A stretch of 21,839 nt of DNA from JBJEFI01 sp051873875 (GTDB taxonomy: Bacteria; Bacillota; Bacilli; Bacillales; Bacillaceae_G), in NCBI GenBank assembly GCA_051873875.1, contig JBJEFI010000007.1, positions 1 through 21,839 of the forward strand, given 5' to 3'. Position 1 is the first letter of the stretch. Each line of letters begins with the position of its first letter. Below are positions 1 to 7,656 of the stretch, piece after piece. The translations under genes and the position numbers were made by a program. The notes under the pieces are model-generated. The model saw nothing but the letters and a program-made list of their open reading frames with translations. It was not told the origin of the DNA and ran no database searches.

Positions 1-63
1 CTGTACTCATATTACTAATTGACGTTGTTGTTTTGTTTAGTTTTCAAAGATCATACTTTAAAA
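1..63 (-). promoter_or_regulatory. probable 16S rRNA leader (boxA-like region)
   Basis: Read on the minus strand, this stretch directly follows tRNA-Gly. It carries a CTTTGAAAACTAAACAA-type motif at about 31-53, which resembles the conserved leader upstream of 16S rRNA in Bacillus rrn operons. No rRNA gene lies inside the window. The inference is that the tRNA transcript continues leftward into an rrn operon whose 16S gene starts just outside. Confidence 0.55.
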
Positions 64-137
64 TGGAGCGGGTGATGGGAATCGAACCCACGACATGAGC
101 TTGGAAGGCTCAAGTTTTACCATTAAACTACACCCGC
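64..137 (-). tRNA. tRNA-Gly (anticodon TCC)
   Basis: The cloverleaf folds with a 7-bp acceptor stem (GCGGGTG/CACCCGC), a TCC anticodon, a GGTTCGATTCC T-arm and an encoded CCA end at 64-66. It is the last tRNA of the cluster before the putative 16S leader. Confidence 0.95.
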
Positions 138-142
138 GAAGA

Positions 143-219
143 TGGTCGGGAAGACAGGATTTGAACCTGCGACCCCCTGGTCCCAAACCAGGTGCTCTAC
201 CAAGCTGAGCCACTTCCCG
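143..219 (-). tRNA. tRNA-Pro (anticodon TGG)
   Basis: The acceptor stem CGGGAAG pairs with CTTCCCG. The anticodon loop is TTTGGGA (TGG), and the CCA is encoded at 143-145. Only 5 nt separate it from the neighbouring tRNA-Gly. Confidence 0.95.
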
Positions 220-224
220 AAATA

Positions 225-301
225 TGGCGCGCCCGAGAGGACTCGAACCCCTAACCTTTTGATCCGTAGTCAAACGCTCTATCCAATTGAGCTACGGGCG
301 C
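225..301 (-). tRNA. tRNA-Arg (anticodon ACG)
   Basis: The acceptor stem is GCGCCCG/CGGGCGC and the anticodon loop CTACGGA gives ACG. Its first base is expected to be deaminated to inosine by TadA, from family knowledge. CCA is encoded at 225-227. Confidence 0.95.
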
Positions 302-320
302 ATTTATTATTGTATTTACA

Positions 321-406
321 TGGTGCGGCCGAGAAGACTCGAACTTCCATGAGGTTATCCTCACTAGGCCCTCAACCTAGCGCGTCTACCATTCCGCCAC
401 GACCGC
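321..406 (-). tRNA. tRNA-Leu (anticodon GAG)
   Basis: A class II tRNA of 86 nt with a long variable arm, acceptor stem GCGGTCG and anticodon loop TTGAGGG (GAG). CCA is encoded at 321-323. In B. subtilis a tRNA-Leu gene of the syntenic trnS cluster is the ICEBs1 attachment site. No integrated element is present here. Confidence 0.95.
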
Positions 407-444
407 ATTTATTATGCAGTAATCTAAGCAGTTGAGAAATTGAA

Positions 445-519
445 TGGCTGGGCTAGCTGGATTCGAACCAGCGCATGACGGAGTCAAAGTCCGTTGCCTT
501 ACCGCTTGGCTATAGCCCA
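445..519 (-). tRNA. tRNA-Gln (anticodon TTG)
   Basis: The acceptor stem is TGGGCTA/TAGCCCA, the anticodon loop CTTTGAC gives TTG, and CCA is encoded at 445-447. Confidence 0.95.
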
Positions 520-525
520 ATGAAA

Positions 526-601
526 TGGCGGTCCCGACCGGGATCGAACCGGCGATCTCCTGCGTGACAGGCAGGCATGTTAACCGCTACACCACGGGAC
601 C
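526..601 (-). tRNA. tRNA-Asp (anticodon GTC)
   Basis: The acceptor stem is GGTCCCG/CGGGACC, the anticodon loop CTGTCAC gives GTC, and CCA is encoded at 526-528. Confidence 0.95.
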
Positions 602-617
602 AAAACTAATTTTATAA

Positions 618-693
618 TGGTGGAGGATGACGGGATCGAACCGCCGACCCCCTGCTTGTAAGGCAGGTGCTCTCCCAGCTGAGCTAATCCTCC
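618..693 (-). tRNA. tRNA-Val (anticodon TAC)
   Basis: The acceptor stem is GGAGGAT/ATCCTCC, the anticodon loop CTTACAA gives TAC, and CCA is encoded at 618-620. Confidence 0.95.
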
Positions 694-700
694 AAAAAAG

Positions 701-775
701 TGGTGACCCGTACGGGATTCGAACCCGTGTTACCGCCGTGAAAGGGCGGTGTCTTAACCACTTGACCAACGGGCC
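701..775 (-). tRNA. tRNA-Glu (anticodon TTC)
   Basis: The acceptor stem GGCCCGT pairs with ACGGGTC, including one G-U pair. The anticodon loop CTTTCAC gives TTC, and CCA is encoded at 701-703. Confidence 0.95.
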
Positions 776-791
776 ATTTTAAAAAATAAAA

Positions 792-882
792 TGGCGGAGA
801 AGGAGGGATTCGAACCCTCGCGCCAGTTTCCCAACCTACTCCCTTAGCAGGGGAGCCCCTTGAGCCTCTTGGGTACTTCTCC
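792..882 (-). tRNA. tRNA-Ser (anticodon GCT)
   Basis: A class II tRNA of 91 nt with a long variable arm, acceptor stem GGAGAAG/CTTCTCC and anticodon loop CTGCTAA (GCT). CCA is encoded at 792-794. Confidence 0.95.
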
Positions 883-891
883 AAATAAATA

Positions 892-967
892 TGGCTCCAC
901 AAGTAGGACTCGAACCTACGACCGCACGGTTAACAGCCGTGTGCTCTACCAACTGAGCTATTGTGGA
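892..967 (-). tRNA. tRNA-Asn (anticodon GTT)
   Basis: First tRNA of the transcript. The acceptor stem is TCCACAA/TTGTGGA, the anticodon loop CTGTTAA gives GTT, and CCA is encoded at 892-894. The Asn-Ser-Glu start matches the recalled order of the B. subtilis trnS cluster near ydcK. Confidence 0.95.
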
Positions 968-1013
968 ATATTTATAAGATCTGACGCTTTGCTCTGTCTT
1001 GGCGACCTAAGTT

Positions 1014-1042
1014 ATTCTAACCGAATCAACTTACTTCGTCAA
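1014..1042 (-). promoter_or_regulatory. tRNA operon promoter P2 (sigma-A type)
   Basis: On the minus strand, TTGACG (1037-1042) and TAGAAT (1014-1019) are separated by exactly 17 nt. They lie about 46 nt upstream of tRNA-Asn. This is the proximal of two tandem promoters, an arrangement typical of Bacillus stable-RNA operons. Confidence 0.75.
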
Positions 1043-1090
1043 GCACTTTTTTTATCTGTTTGTCAGCCACTGTCTCGCTGACACTTATAG

Positions 1091-1119
1091 AATATAATAC
1101 ATTTGTATATAAAAGTCAA
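1091..1119 (-). promoter_or_regulatory. tRNA operon promoter P1 (sigma-A type)
   Basis: On the minus strand, TTGACT (1114-1119) and TATATT (1091-1096) have a 17-nt spacer. The -10 box is 77 nt upstream of that of P2. The promoter starts within 5 nt of the end of the upstream sprT-like gene, and no terminator is seen between them. A 7-bp hairpin (TGTCAGC/GCTGACA, 1061-1083) lies between the two promoters. Confidence 0.75.
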
Positions 1120-1123
1120 CCGT

Positions 1124-1576
1124 TTATACAAGAAATATTTCAGAAAAACATTTACTACACCGATATTTGGTTACATCGATTCTTCTCTTTCTTTTATATA
1201 TAGTATTACAGGTCTTACATTGGTAAACTTTATCTGCTTTTTCTGTTCGTTTCTTTCTTTTTTCAATTGGCTTACAATATCGGGGTGCACCTACTTTGGC
1301 AATAAGCTGTTTAAAGTCTACATCTCTATGCTTATACCCCTTTCCTTCTAGATGTAAATGATAATGAGCTAGTTCATGCTTGATAATCCCTTTAAGTTCC
1401 TCTAGTCCATGTAGTTCATAGCTTTTTTTATTTAACTCAATATGATGAGTAGTAAGCAAGTAGCGTCCACCAGTAGTTTTGAGACGAGGATTAAAATAAG
1501 CTTGATGTAAAAAGGCTTTTTGAAAATATTCAAGTGATAGTTGTTCCGTTAATAATTGTACTTCTTCATTCGTCAT
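1124..1576 (-). CDS. sprT: SprT-like zinc metalloprotease-family protein (YdcK-like)
   Basis: A 150-residue protein of the SprT/Spartan-like family, a predicted cytoplasmic zinc metalloprotein whose bacterial role is poorly defined. The active-site motif HELAH is at residues 67-71, with downstream histidines at 73 and 75. The C-terminal zinc ribbon has C120-x2-C123 and C140-x2-C143. Length and motif order fit B. subtilis YdcK, which sits at the same place between the tRNA cluster and tex. The start is ATG at 1576, with AGGAGG six bases upstream; a TTG three bases earlier is too close to that site. It is divergent from cmpA and ends just before the tRNA promoters, so readthrough into the tRNA operon is possible. 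Confidence 0.88.
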   Translation of the reverse strand: MTNEEVQLLTEQLSLEYFQKAFLHQAYFNPRLKTTGGRYLLTTHHIELNKKSYELHGLEELKGIIKHELAHYHLHLEGKGYKHRDVDFKQLIAKVGAPRYCKPIEKRKKRTEKADKVYQCKTCNTIYKRKRRIDVTKYRCSKCFSEIFLV

Positions 1577-1654
1577 CAAAATCCTCCTTTAGGAACCAAT
1601 TTGTTTGCCTATTCATATAGTATATCACCCCCTATTGTTAAAAGGAGTGATTTT

Positions 1655-1765
1655 ATGCCAGTTTGGTTACAAAACCAAATGCGTCGAGCCTTTCAAGAAA
1701 AAAACAGATACCAAATCAAATTATTAAATCAATGCTGGTTTTTTTATCAAAACATCCAAAAATAA
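1655..1765 (+). CDS. cmpA: cortex morphogenetic protein CmpA
   Basis: A 36-codon gene beginning MPVWLQNQM and containing YQIKLLNQCWFFY, the hallmark of CmpA. In B. subtilis this small sporulation protein controls spore cortex assembly through turnover of the coat protein SpoIVA, acting with ClpXP. The start is ATG at 1655 with AAAGGAG upstream. An in-frame extension towards 1556 reads through the sprT promoter region and has no ribosome binding site. It stands between divergent sprT and convergent tex, as in other Bacillus genomes. A sporulation sigma-E promoter would be expected, but I could not identify one confidently. Confidence 0.88.
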   Translation: MPVWLQNQMRRAFQEKNRYQIKLLNQCWFFYQNIQK

Positions 1766-1767
1766 AA

Positions 1768-1795
1768 AAAATCTAAACATTGCTGTTTAGATTTT
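1768..1795. terminator. bidirectional terminator between cmpA and tex
   Basis: A perfect 12-bp stem (1768-1779 with 1784-1795) has a TTGC loop and A/T tracts on both sides. It serves the convergent genes cmpA (+) and tex (-). The right arm overlaps the tex stop codon at 1794-1796. Confidence 0.8.
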
Positions 1796-3956
1796 ATAAC
1801 GGAATCATCGATAAAGAAACACGGTCTTTTTTCTTATCTACATCTAACACCCATACTTTGACGATTTGCCCAACAGAAACAACGTCTAAAGGATGCTTTA
1901 CAAATCCGTTTTTCAATTTAGAAATATGAACAAGCCCATCATGCTTTAAACCGACATCTACAAATGCACCAAAGTCAACAACATTACGAACAACTCCTTC
2001 AAGTTCCATTCCTTTTGTCAAATCGTCCATTGTTAAAACATCTTTCTTCAATAATGGTTTTGGTAAATCATCGCGTAAATCTCTACCTGGTTTCATTAAA
2101 GCATCGATGATATCTTCTAAAGTTGGCAATCCAATTTGTAGTGTATCTGCCACTTGCTCTTTATTTATATGTTTTAACTTCTCTACTAATTGTTCTGTTC
2201 CGATCTTATCAATACTTTCATTTAAAAAGGCTAACAAACGTTCTACATCTGCATATCGTTCAGGATGGATTGGCGTACGATCTAATACATTATCTCCATC
2301 AACAACTCGAAGGAAACCGATACTTTGTTCATATGTTTTTGCACCTAAACGTGGAATTCCTTTTAATTCTTTACGAGATTGGAAACGTCCTTTTTCTTCA
2401 CGTGCTTTTACAATATTCGTAGCAACTGTTTTCGATAAACCAGAAACATATTGTAACAAGGCAATTGATGCTGTATTTACATTTACACCTACTTGGTTTA
2501 CTGCTGTTTCTACGACAAAAGTTAACGATTCATTTAAACGTTTTTGGGAAACATCATGTTGATATTGCCCTACTCCGATTGCTTTAGGGTCAATTTTCAC
2601 TAACTCTGATAACGGGTCTTGTAAGCGACGAGCGATTGACAAGGCACTGCGTTCTTCTACCTGTAAATCTGGAAATTCTTCACGAGCCAAATCAGAAGCA
2701 GAATACACACTGGCTCCAGCTTCGTTAACAATAATATAAGAAACAGATTGACTATATTCTTTTAAAACGTTACTAATAAATTGCTCTGTTTCACGAGAAG
2801 CTGTTCCATTTCCAATAGCAACTATTTCTACTTGATAACGATGTAAAATTGCCATTACTTTTTCTTTCGCTTGTTCCACTTTCGATATAGGTGGATTTGG
2901 ATAAATCACATCAATATGAAGGACCTTTCCTGTTTCATCCACAACTCCTAATTTACATCCTGTACGAAAAGCTGGGTCTACACCTAATACAACTTTCCCC
3001 TTTAATGGCGGTTGTAATAATAAATTTCGTAAGTTCTCTGAGAAAATACGAATTGCTTGTTCTTCTGCTCGTTCTGTTAACTCTTTCCGAATTTCTCTTT
3101 CAATCGAAGGAGAAATTAACCGTTTAAAACTATCTTCAATGGCTGTTTTTAAATAAGGTGCAGCTGTTGTGTTTTCTTTTTTAATAATTCTTTGTTGTAA
3201 ATAAGCAAGAATATCATCTACATTTACTTCGATTCCTACTTTTAGAATATCCTCTTTTTCGCCACGATTAAGGGCAAGTACACGATGAGGAACAATTTTT
3301 CGAATAGGCTCTTCATATGTATAGTACATTTCATAGACGTTCTTCTCGTCTTTTTCTTCATTTTTCACACGAGTAGCAACCATTCCTTTATGGAACATAT
3401 AATCACGAATCCATTGACGATATGTTGCTTCATCGGCAATCATTTCTGCAATAATATCAAGAGCACCATTAATTGCGTCTTCGCTAGAAGGTACATCTTC
3501 TGTTACAAAATTCTCTGCATAAACTTCAACAGGTTGAGTTGGAAATGATAATAACCACTGAGCGAATGGTTCTAATCCTTTTTCTTTGGCAATTGCTGCT
3601 TTTGTTCTACGTTTCTCTTTATATGGACGATATAAATCCTCCACTGTTTGTAGCTTGTCTGCTTTTTCAATTTCACTTTTTAATTGAGGTGTTAATTTTC
3701 CTTTTTCCTCTATTAAACGAATAACTTCTTCTTTTCGCTTCTGAAGATTTAATCCATATTCCCATTTATCTAAAATAGCTTTTAACTGCACCTCATCTAA
3801 AGAACCTGTTAATTCCTTTCGATAACGAGCAATAAAGGGAATTGTACACCCTTCTTCTATTAATGAAATAACTTGTTCAATTTGCTTTGCCCCTATTTTT
3901 AATTCCTTCGCAATAACAACTACTAATTCTTTTTGACCTACTTGTAGTGCTTCCAT
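1794..3956 (-). CDS. tex: Tex, S1-domain RNA-binding transcription accessory protein
   Basis: A 720-residue Tex family protein (YdcI in B. subtilis), full length for the family. It has a helical N-terminal domain (about 1-320), then a YqgF/RNase-H-like domain opening with VVLGVDPAFRTGCKLGVVD near 325. Tandem helix-hairpin-helix motifs follow (about 490-560; GVNVNTASIALL, IVKAREEKGRFQSR). A C-terminal S1 domain completes it (about 645-715; GMELEGVVRNVVDFGAFVDVG). It is a cytoplasmic nucleic-acid-binding protein linked to transcription and stress survival. The start is ATG at 3956 with GAGGAGG seven bases upstream. It has its own transcription unit: a terminator lies downstream, and the upstream ndoA operon is closed by a terminator at 4077-4106. 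In B. subtilis the rsb-sigB genes lie between ndoA and tex; here they are absent. Confidence 0.95.
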   Translation of the reverse strand: MEALQVGQKELVVVIAKELKIGAKQIEQVISLIEEGCTIPFIARYRKELTGSLDEVQLKAILDKWEYGLNLQKRKEEVIRLIEEKGKLTPQLKSEIEKADKLQTVEDLYRPYKEKRRTKAAIAKEKGLEPFAQWLLSFPTQPVEVYAENFVTEDVPSSEDAINGALDIIAEMIADEATYRQWIRDYMFHKGMVATRVKNEEKDEKNVYEMYYTYEEPIRKIVPHRVLALNRGEKEDILKVGIEVNVDDILAYLQQRIIKKENTTAAPYLKTAIEDSFKRLISPSIEREIRKELTERAEEQAIRIFSENLRNLLLQPPLKGKVVLGVDPAFRTGCKLGVVDETGKVLHIDVIYPNPPISKVEQAKEKVMAILHRYQVEIVAIGNGTASRETEQFISNVLKEYSQSVSYIIVNEAGASVYSASDLAREEFPDLQVEERSALSIARRLQDPLSELVKIDPKAIGVGQYQHDVSQKRLNESLTFVVETAVNQVGVNVNTASIALLQYVSGLSKTVATNIVKAREEKGRFQSRKELKGIPRLGAKTYEQSIGFLRVVDGDNVLDRTPIHPERYADVERLLAFLNESIDKIGTEQLVEKLKHINKEQVADTLQIGLPTLEDIIDALMKPGRDLRDDLPKPLLKKDVLTMDDLTKGMELEGVVRNVVDFGAFVDVGLKHDGLVHISKLKNGFVKHPLDVVSVGQIVKVWVLDVDKKKDRVSLSMIPL

Positions 3957-4076
3957 CTCATACCCTCCTCTTTAATTATGGAAATAAAAGAAATATTTTC
4001 CATATAAAAATTACGTTCAAAATTATCACTAATGATAAGCAAAACTAACTTACCACTAGCTTCTATTCAAGTTGTA

Positions 4077-4106
4077 TAAAAAAAGTTGCCCTTAAAAGAG
4101 CAACCT
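4077..4106 (-). terminator. terminator of the ndoAI-ndoA unit
   Basis: On the minus strand a GGTTGC/GCAACT stem is followed by a run of seven or more T (complement of 4078-4084). It lies 14-43 nt past the ndoA stop codon. Confidence 0.75.
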
Positions 4107-4119
4107 TTACAATCGTTAT

Positions 4120-4470
4120 CTAAAAATGAATAAGTCCTAAACTTATTTGCAAGGCCTCATCAACCCGATCCATCATTTCATCATCTAGATGCGTAATTTT
4201 ATCTGTTAAGCGCTGCTTATCAATGGTTCTTATTTGCTCAAGTAAGATAACAGAGTCCCTTTCAAAACCATACTTCTTCGCATCAATTTCAATATGTGTT
4301 GGTAGCTTTGCTTTTTGAATTTGTGCTGTAATTGCCGCTACAATTACAGTTGGACTAAATCGATTACCAATATCATTTTGAATGATTAGAACTGGACGAA
4401 CGCCTCCTTGCTCCGAGCCAACAACCGGGGAAAGGTCTGCAAAATACACGTCGCCGCGCTTTACCATCAA
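4120..4470 (-). CDS. ndoA: endoribonuclease EndoA (MazF-type toxin)
   Basis: A 116-residue PemK/MazF-type toxin, nearly identical to my recollection of B. subtilis EndoA, which cleaves mRNA at UACAU. The start of the fold (KRGDVYFADLSPVVGSEQGG) and the expected catalytic residues R25 (in GGVRPVLIIQND) and T48 (AAITAQ) are intact. Numbering matches the family when TTG at 4470 is the start. That TTG lies 8 nt after a G-rich ribosome binding site in the last codons of the antitoxin gene. The ATG immediately after it (4467) is the alternative. The stop of ndoAI is 5 nt upstream, so the pair is translationally coupled. Confidence 0.95.
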   Translation of the reverse strand: MMVKRGDVYFADLSPVVGSEQGGVRPVLIIQNDIGNRFSPTVIVAAITAQIQKAKLPTHIEIDAKKYGFERDSVILLEQIRTIDKQRLTDKITHLDDEMMDRVDEALQISLGLIHF

Positions 4471-4475
4471 GCTAG

Positions 4476-4757
4476 CTACCCCCCGCTAACGAGGCGCTCT
4501 ACCGTATGTTCTGCTTCATACTCTGCAAGGAATGCTTCCGAAGCGATATTTAAATTGATCTTCGCCATTTCTAAATATCCTCTTCTCATTGCCTCTCGTA
4601 TTTGTCGCTTCTTTTTTTCACGCAAAAAAGACTTGGTCGCTTGATAGATTAACTCATTACGGTTTACATTCTCTTGCTTTATTAAACCATCTAATTCCGA
4701 CACTAATGCTTGTGGTAACCGAACTACGATTTCTGTTGTTGATCTTGTTTCAGACAC
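4476..4757 (-). CDS. ndoAI: antitoxin EndoAI (MazE-like, ribbon-helix-helix)
   Basis: A 93-residue antitoxin of the YdcD/EndoAI family. The N-terminal half is a ribbon-helix-helix dimerisation and DNA-binding domain (TEIVVRLPQALVSELDGL, residues 8-25). The conserved C-terminal segment RRGYLEMAKINLNIASEAF and the terminal TVERLVSGG match the toxin-binding tail of the family. The start is GTG at 4757, seven bases after GGAGGTG. It precedes ndoA as in other Bacillus and probably represses its own promoter, which is a family expectation not shown here. Confidence 0.93.
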   Translation of the reverse strand: MSETRSTTEIVVRLPQALVSELDGLIKQENVNRNELIYQATKSFLREKKKRQIREAMRRGYLEMAKINLNIASEAFLAEYEAEHTVERLVSGG

Positions 4758-4808
4758 AACAATTCACCTCCGCCATCTACTGCAAAAAACGATTATATAC
4801 TTATATTT

Positions 4809-4837
4809 ATGATACCATTTCACTAGAAGCTTTGCAA
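4809..4837 (-). promoter_or_regulatory. candidate promoter of ndoAI-ndoA
   Basis: On the minus strand TTGCAA (4832-4837) and TATCAT (4809-4814) are 17 nt apart, ending about 50 nt upstream of the GTG start. I see no clear terminator after alr, so partial readthrough from alr is possible. Confidence 0.5.
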
Positions 4838-4885
4838 AGTAGCTTTGTAATTCTTGCTTATCTTTTCCAATTCACTTAAAAAAAT

Positions 4886-6049
4886 TCACTGTATAAGTGG
4901 ATTTTTCACTTCAACAATCTGTCCGTTTCGTTTATATACTCTCGGAACTCGATCACCAATCATACAGATAATTTCATAATTGATGGTACCAAGATATGCA
5001 GCTACATCTTCCGCACATATACATTCTTCACCTTGTTCTCCAATTAAAACTACTTCCGTCCCAATTCTCTCTCTATCGGACAATCTTACCATAAATTGAT
5101 CCATACAAACACGCCCAATTATAGGTAATTTCTCTCCATTTATTAACACATGAAATCCTTGAAGGCGACGTGGCCAACCATCTGCATATCCAACAGGGAC
5201 TGTACCAATCCATTCCTCTTCTTCTGTGCAATACGTAGCACCATAGCTTACACATGCACCTTTTTCCAGTTTTTTAACATTCGTTAAACAACTATGCATC
5301 GAAAAAGCTGGCTGTAATTGAAATGGAATCAAAGGAGCCATTTCAACAGAAGGGCTTAGTCCGTACATAGCAATGCCTAAACGAACACCATTTACTTCTT
5401 CTACTAAATCTCTAATTGTCGTTGCACTATTAGCACAATGAATAGACGCTGGATGTAGGTCTAGCTCCTTACACCAACCTAACATTTGTCTAAATGTTCC
5501 GATTTGTTTATTTACGTACGTATCATCTAATTCATCTGCCGTTGCAAAATGAGTGTAAACTCCTTCTAATTCTATCTTCGTATTGCCTTTTAATACATTT
5601 ACAATGCCGATTAATTCTTCTTTTGTGCGTAACCCTAATCGTCCCATTCCCGTATCTAATTTCAAATGAATAGCTAGCGGTTCTTCACCTAATTCAGCTG
5701 CCAATAACCAATCTTCACGAAAAACAGTTAATTCAACATGATGTTTTGCTGCAAGCTGTGCATACTCCGGATTCGTTGCTCCTAATACCAAAATTGGTGC
5801 TGTAATTCCTTTTTGTCGAAGTGAAATTGCCTCATCTAAAAAAGCGACTGCTAATCGGGTTGCACCTGCCTCTAACGCAGTCAAAGCCACCTGCTCTGCA
5901 CCATGCCCATATCCATTAGCCTTGACAACTGCATATACCTCTATACCATCTTTTAACCTATTTTTTATCTGTACTACATTGTTATAAATACAATCTAAAT
6001 TTATTTCTACCCATGTATCTCGAAAATATCCTTTTGTAATCCCTGTCAC
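4886..6049 (-). CDS. alr: alanine racemase
   Basis: A PLP-dependent fold-type III racemase that supplies D-alanine for peptidoglycan. The PLP lysine lies in AVVKANGYGHG (about residue 43) and the catalytic tyrosine region is VSYGATY. Further family blocks are GMGRLGLR, HCANSATT and GRVCMDQFM. Starting at GTG 6049 gives 387 residues, matching the family length of about 388, with GGAAG eight bases upstream. Longer in-frame starts exist at ATG 6064 and ATG 6097, but neither has a ribosome binding site. The 6097 start would also leave only a few leader bases if the TATAAT at 6112-6117 is the -10 box. That box has no good -35. Start choice is therefore moderately certain and function very certain. 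Confidence 0.93.
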   Translation of the reverse strand: MTGITKGYFRDTWVEINLDCIYNNVVQIKNRLKDGIEVYAVVKANGYGHGAEQVALTALEAGATRLAVAFLDEAISLRQKGITAPILVLGATNPEYAQLAAKHHVELTVFREDWLLAAELGEEPLAIHLKLDTGMGRLGLRTKEELIGIVNVLKGNTKIELEGVYTHFATADELDDTYVNKQIGTFRQMLGWCKELDLHPASIHCANSATTIRDLVEEVNGVRLGIAMYGLSPSVEMAPLIPFQLQPAFSMHSCLTNVKKLEKGACVSYGATYCTEEEEWIGTVPVGYADGWPRRLQGFHVLINGEKLPIIGRVCMDQFMVRLSDRERIGTEVVLIGEQGEECICAEDVAAYLGTINYEIICMIGDRVPRVYKRNGQIVEVKNPLIQ

Positions 6050-6125
6050 CTTACACACTTCCATTCTAAAATATGCATAAAAAAAGGTTTCATGCATTTG
6101 TTCTTCTTTTAATTATACAGGAATT

Positions 6126-6175
6126 GAGAAAAAGAAAGAAGAGGTTCGTTTCTCCCATAGAATCAAACCTCTTCT
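6126..6175 (-). terminator. terminator of the uvsE-acpS-lipoprotein unit
   Basis: On the minus strand a 12-bp stem (AGAAGAGGTTTG with CGAACCTCTTCT, 6137-6175, one G-U pair) is followed by a T-rich tail. It begins 8 nt after the stop codon of the lipoprotein gene. Confidence 0.8.
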
Positions 6176-6182
6176 TCTCCCT

Positions 6183-7196
6183 TTATTTATCAGCAGTTGG
6201 ACCAGCCATTGATTGGACACATTCAATCACTTCTTCTAACGTTAAATCATTAGAAATTAACATATAATCAACATCATCCACTGTCCAACGAACGCCGCTT
6301 TCCATTTTCGCCCCAATTGCTACGCCTAAGTCAATCGGCTCACCCATTTCTTGAGTTGTCGTTAAAACAGCTGATGCTTTTGCTCTTTCTTGAATAAGTG
6401 TAAAGCTCTTCGCACCACTATACGTTAATAAAATTCGTTTTCCCTTATCTGTTACAAACACTTTTTCTTCTTGAAGAGTTACACCATCCGGCAACTTCGT
6501 TGGATACTGTGCTTCAAGTGCCTCTGTTGGTTTCGTAGCTGTTGGCACTTCACTTTTTTGAGCATCTGCCATGTTTTTCGATACATCAAAATCATTTTTA
6601 GCAAACTTGGCATCGAACTTCACTTTCGTAAAATTAACGAGAAAGACCGTATTTTTATCTGCGTCCATTAATTTTACACTTACTGGCTTTAAATCTTCCG
6701 TTAAAACAATCTCTTGCTTAGGTAGTAAATTACTATTTTGATAATTCGTCTTTGTTACAAAGACATATTTCCCATCTTTTTTCACAAACGTTGCACTTGT
6801 ATCACCAACAATATCATTTACAAGTGATTCATATAAATAAATTTGACTACTATTTTTTGGCCAATTACTTTGGAATTTGAAGCTTTTATTCAATGATGGC
6901 GTTAAAACAAATACTCCTTCTTTGTTACGCAAAATAATTTGACTTTGATCTTTTTTTACATTTTTCAAATAAACCCGATACATATCTGGTTTGCTATACC
7001 AAACATCTACATCATACTCCTGTGGCTCAATTCCCGCTTTAATCATTAATTTTGCATGGGCTTTGTATCCAGATAAATCCTTTACTTTATCTCCTAAATC
7101 CGCAACGACATCTTCTTTTGTTTTCTCCATACATCCCGTTAACACAAAAAGCATTGAAAGTAATAACACCAATACAATACCAAACCGCTTCTTCAC
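6183..7196 (-). CDS. LolA-like outer-surface lipoprotein (YdcC-like)
   Basis: A 337-residue secreted lipoprotein corresponding to B. subtilis YdcC. The signal peptide is VKKR, a hydrophobic run, then the lipobox LTGC with the lipidated cysteine at residue 22. The mature part, about 315 residues, fits the LolA/RseB-like half-barrel family. It has a repeated beta-strand pattern (YDVDVWYSKPDMYRVYLKN; NTVFLVNFTKVKFDAKF) and a C-terminal DUF4367-like segment (about 245-330). The molecular function in Gram-positives is unknown. The start is GTG at 7196, eight bases after AAGGGAG; the upstream extension to 7262 lacks a ribosome site. It lies 84 nt downstream of acpS without a terminator, so it is probably co-transcribed. 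Confidence 0.87.
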   Translation of the reverse strand: MKKRFGIVLVLLLSMLFVLTGCMEKTKEDVVADLGDKVKDLSGYKAHAKLMIKAGIEPQEYDVDVWYSKPDMYRVYLKNVKKDQSQIILRNKEGVFVLTPSLNKSFKFQSNWPKNSSQIYLYESLVNDIVGDTSATFVKKDGKYVFVTKTNYQNSNLLPKQEIVLTEDLKPVSVKLMDADKNTVFLVNFTKVKFDAKFAKNDFDVSKNMADAQKSEVPTATKPTEALEAQYPTKLPDGVTLQEEKVFVTDKGKRILLTYSGAKSFTLIQERAKASAVLTTTQEMGEPIDLGVAIGAKMESGVRWTVDDVDYMLISNDLTLEEVIECVQSMAGPTADK

Positions 7197-7280
7197 ACAT
7201 TCCACTCCCTTTACCCCATGTCTCTGCTTGTCAGACTTACTGCTAACAAGTATATGAGACAAGATTTAGGAATATGCAGA

Positions 7281-7637
7281 CTAGCTTTCCTTCCTTTCAA
7301 TAATTACTTGTGCTACCGCATAATCATTTGAATGGGAGATAGATACATGTACGTGACATCCTTCCTTCAAAATAAACGGCTTCCCCAATTCATCTTTCAC
7401 TACCTCTATATCTTGAAAACTTAATTCTTTTCCAATTCCTGTTCCAAATGCTTTTGAATAAGCTTCCTTTACTGCAAATCGCCCAGCCAAAAATTCAATT
7501 TTTCTTTTTACTTGTAATTCATTAAAGACCGCCAGTTCATTTGCAGTCAAAATTCTTTCTGCAAATTTTTCATTACGTTCGTACGCTTTTTCAATGCGTT
7601 TTAATTCTACAATATCAATGCCAATTCCTTGAATCAC
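7281..7637 (-). CDS. acpS: holo-[acyl-carrier-protein] synthase
   Basis: A 118-residue AcpS that transfers 4'-phosphopantetheine from CoA to acyl carrier protein. The Mg-binding residues D8 (GIGIDIVELKRI) and E58 (RFAVKEAYSKAFG) are present, as is the C-terminal HVSISHSNDYAVAQV block. The start is GTG at 7637, with a weak AGAGAG ribosome site within 10 nt. It lies 19 nt after the uvsE stop and is co-oriented with the lipoprotein gene and alr, the usual Bacillus order. Confidence 0.95.
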   Translation of the reverse strand: MIQGIGIDIVELKRIEKAYERNEKFAERILTANELAVFNELQVKRKIEFLAGRFAVKEAYSKAFGTGIGKELSFQDIEVVKDELGKPFILKEGCHVHVSISHSNDYAVAQVIIERKES

Positions 7638-7656
7638 GTTCTCTCTCTCACTTTCT

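Noticed and set aside
321..406. A possible ICE attachment site in tRNA-Leu
   Set aside because: Known for the syntenic B. subtilis cluster, but no direct repeat or integrase is visible here, so it is not called.
58..1081. Short open frames on both strands across the tRNA cluster
   Set aside because: They lie over tRNA genes; the peptides are translations of conserved tRNA arms.
2107..2562. A 151-codon plus-strand frame antisense to tex
   Set aside because: It is a shadow of the tex coding sequence with no supporting signals.
4023..4038. TTATCA-CTAA-TGATAA as a Fur box
   Set aside because: The half-site orientation is opposite to the Fur consensus and no iron gene is adjacent. It is left as an unexplained palindrome.
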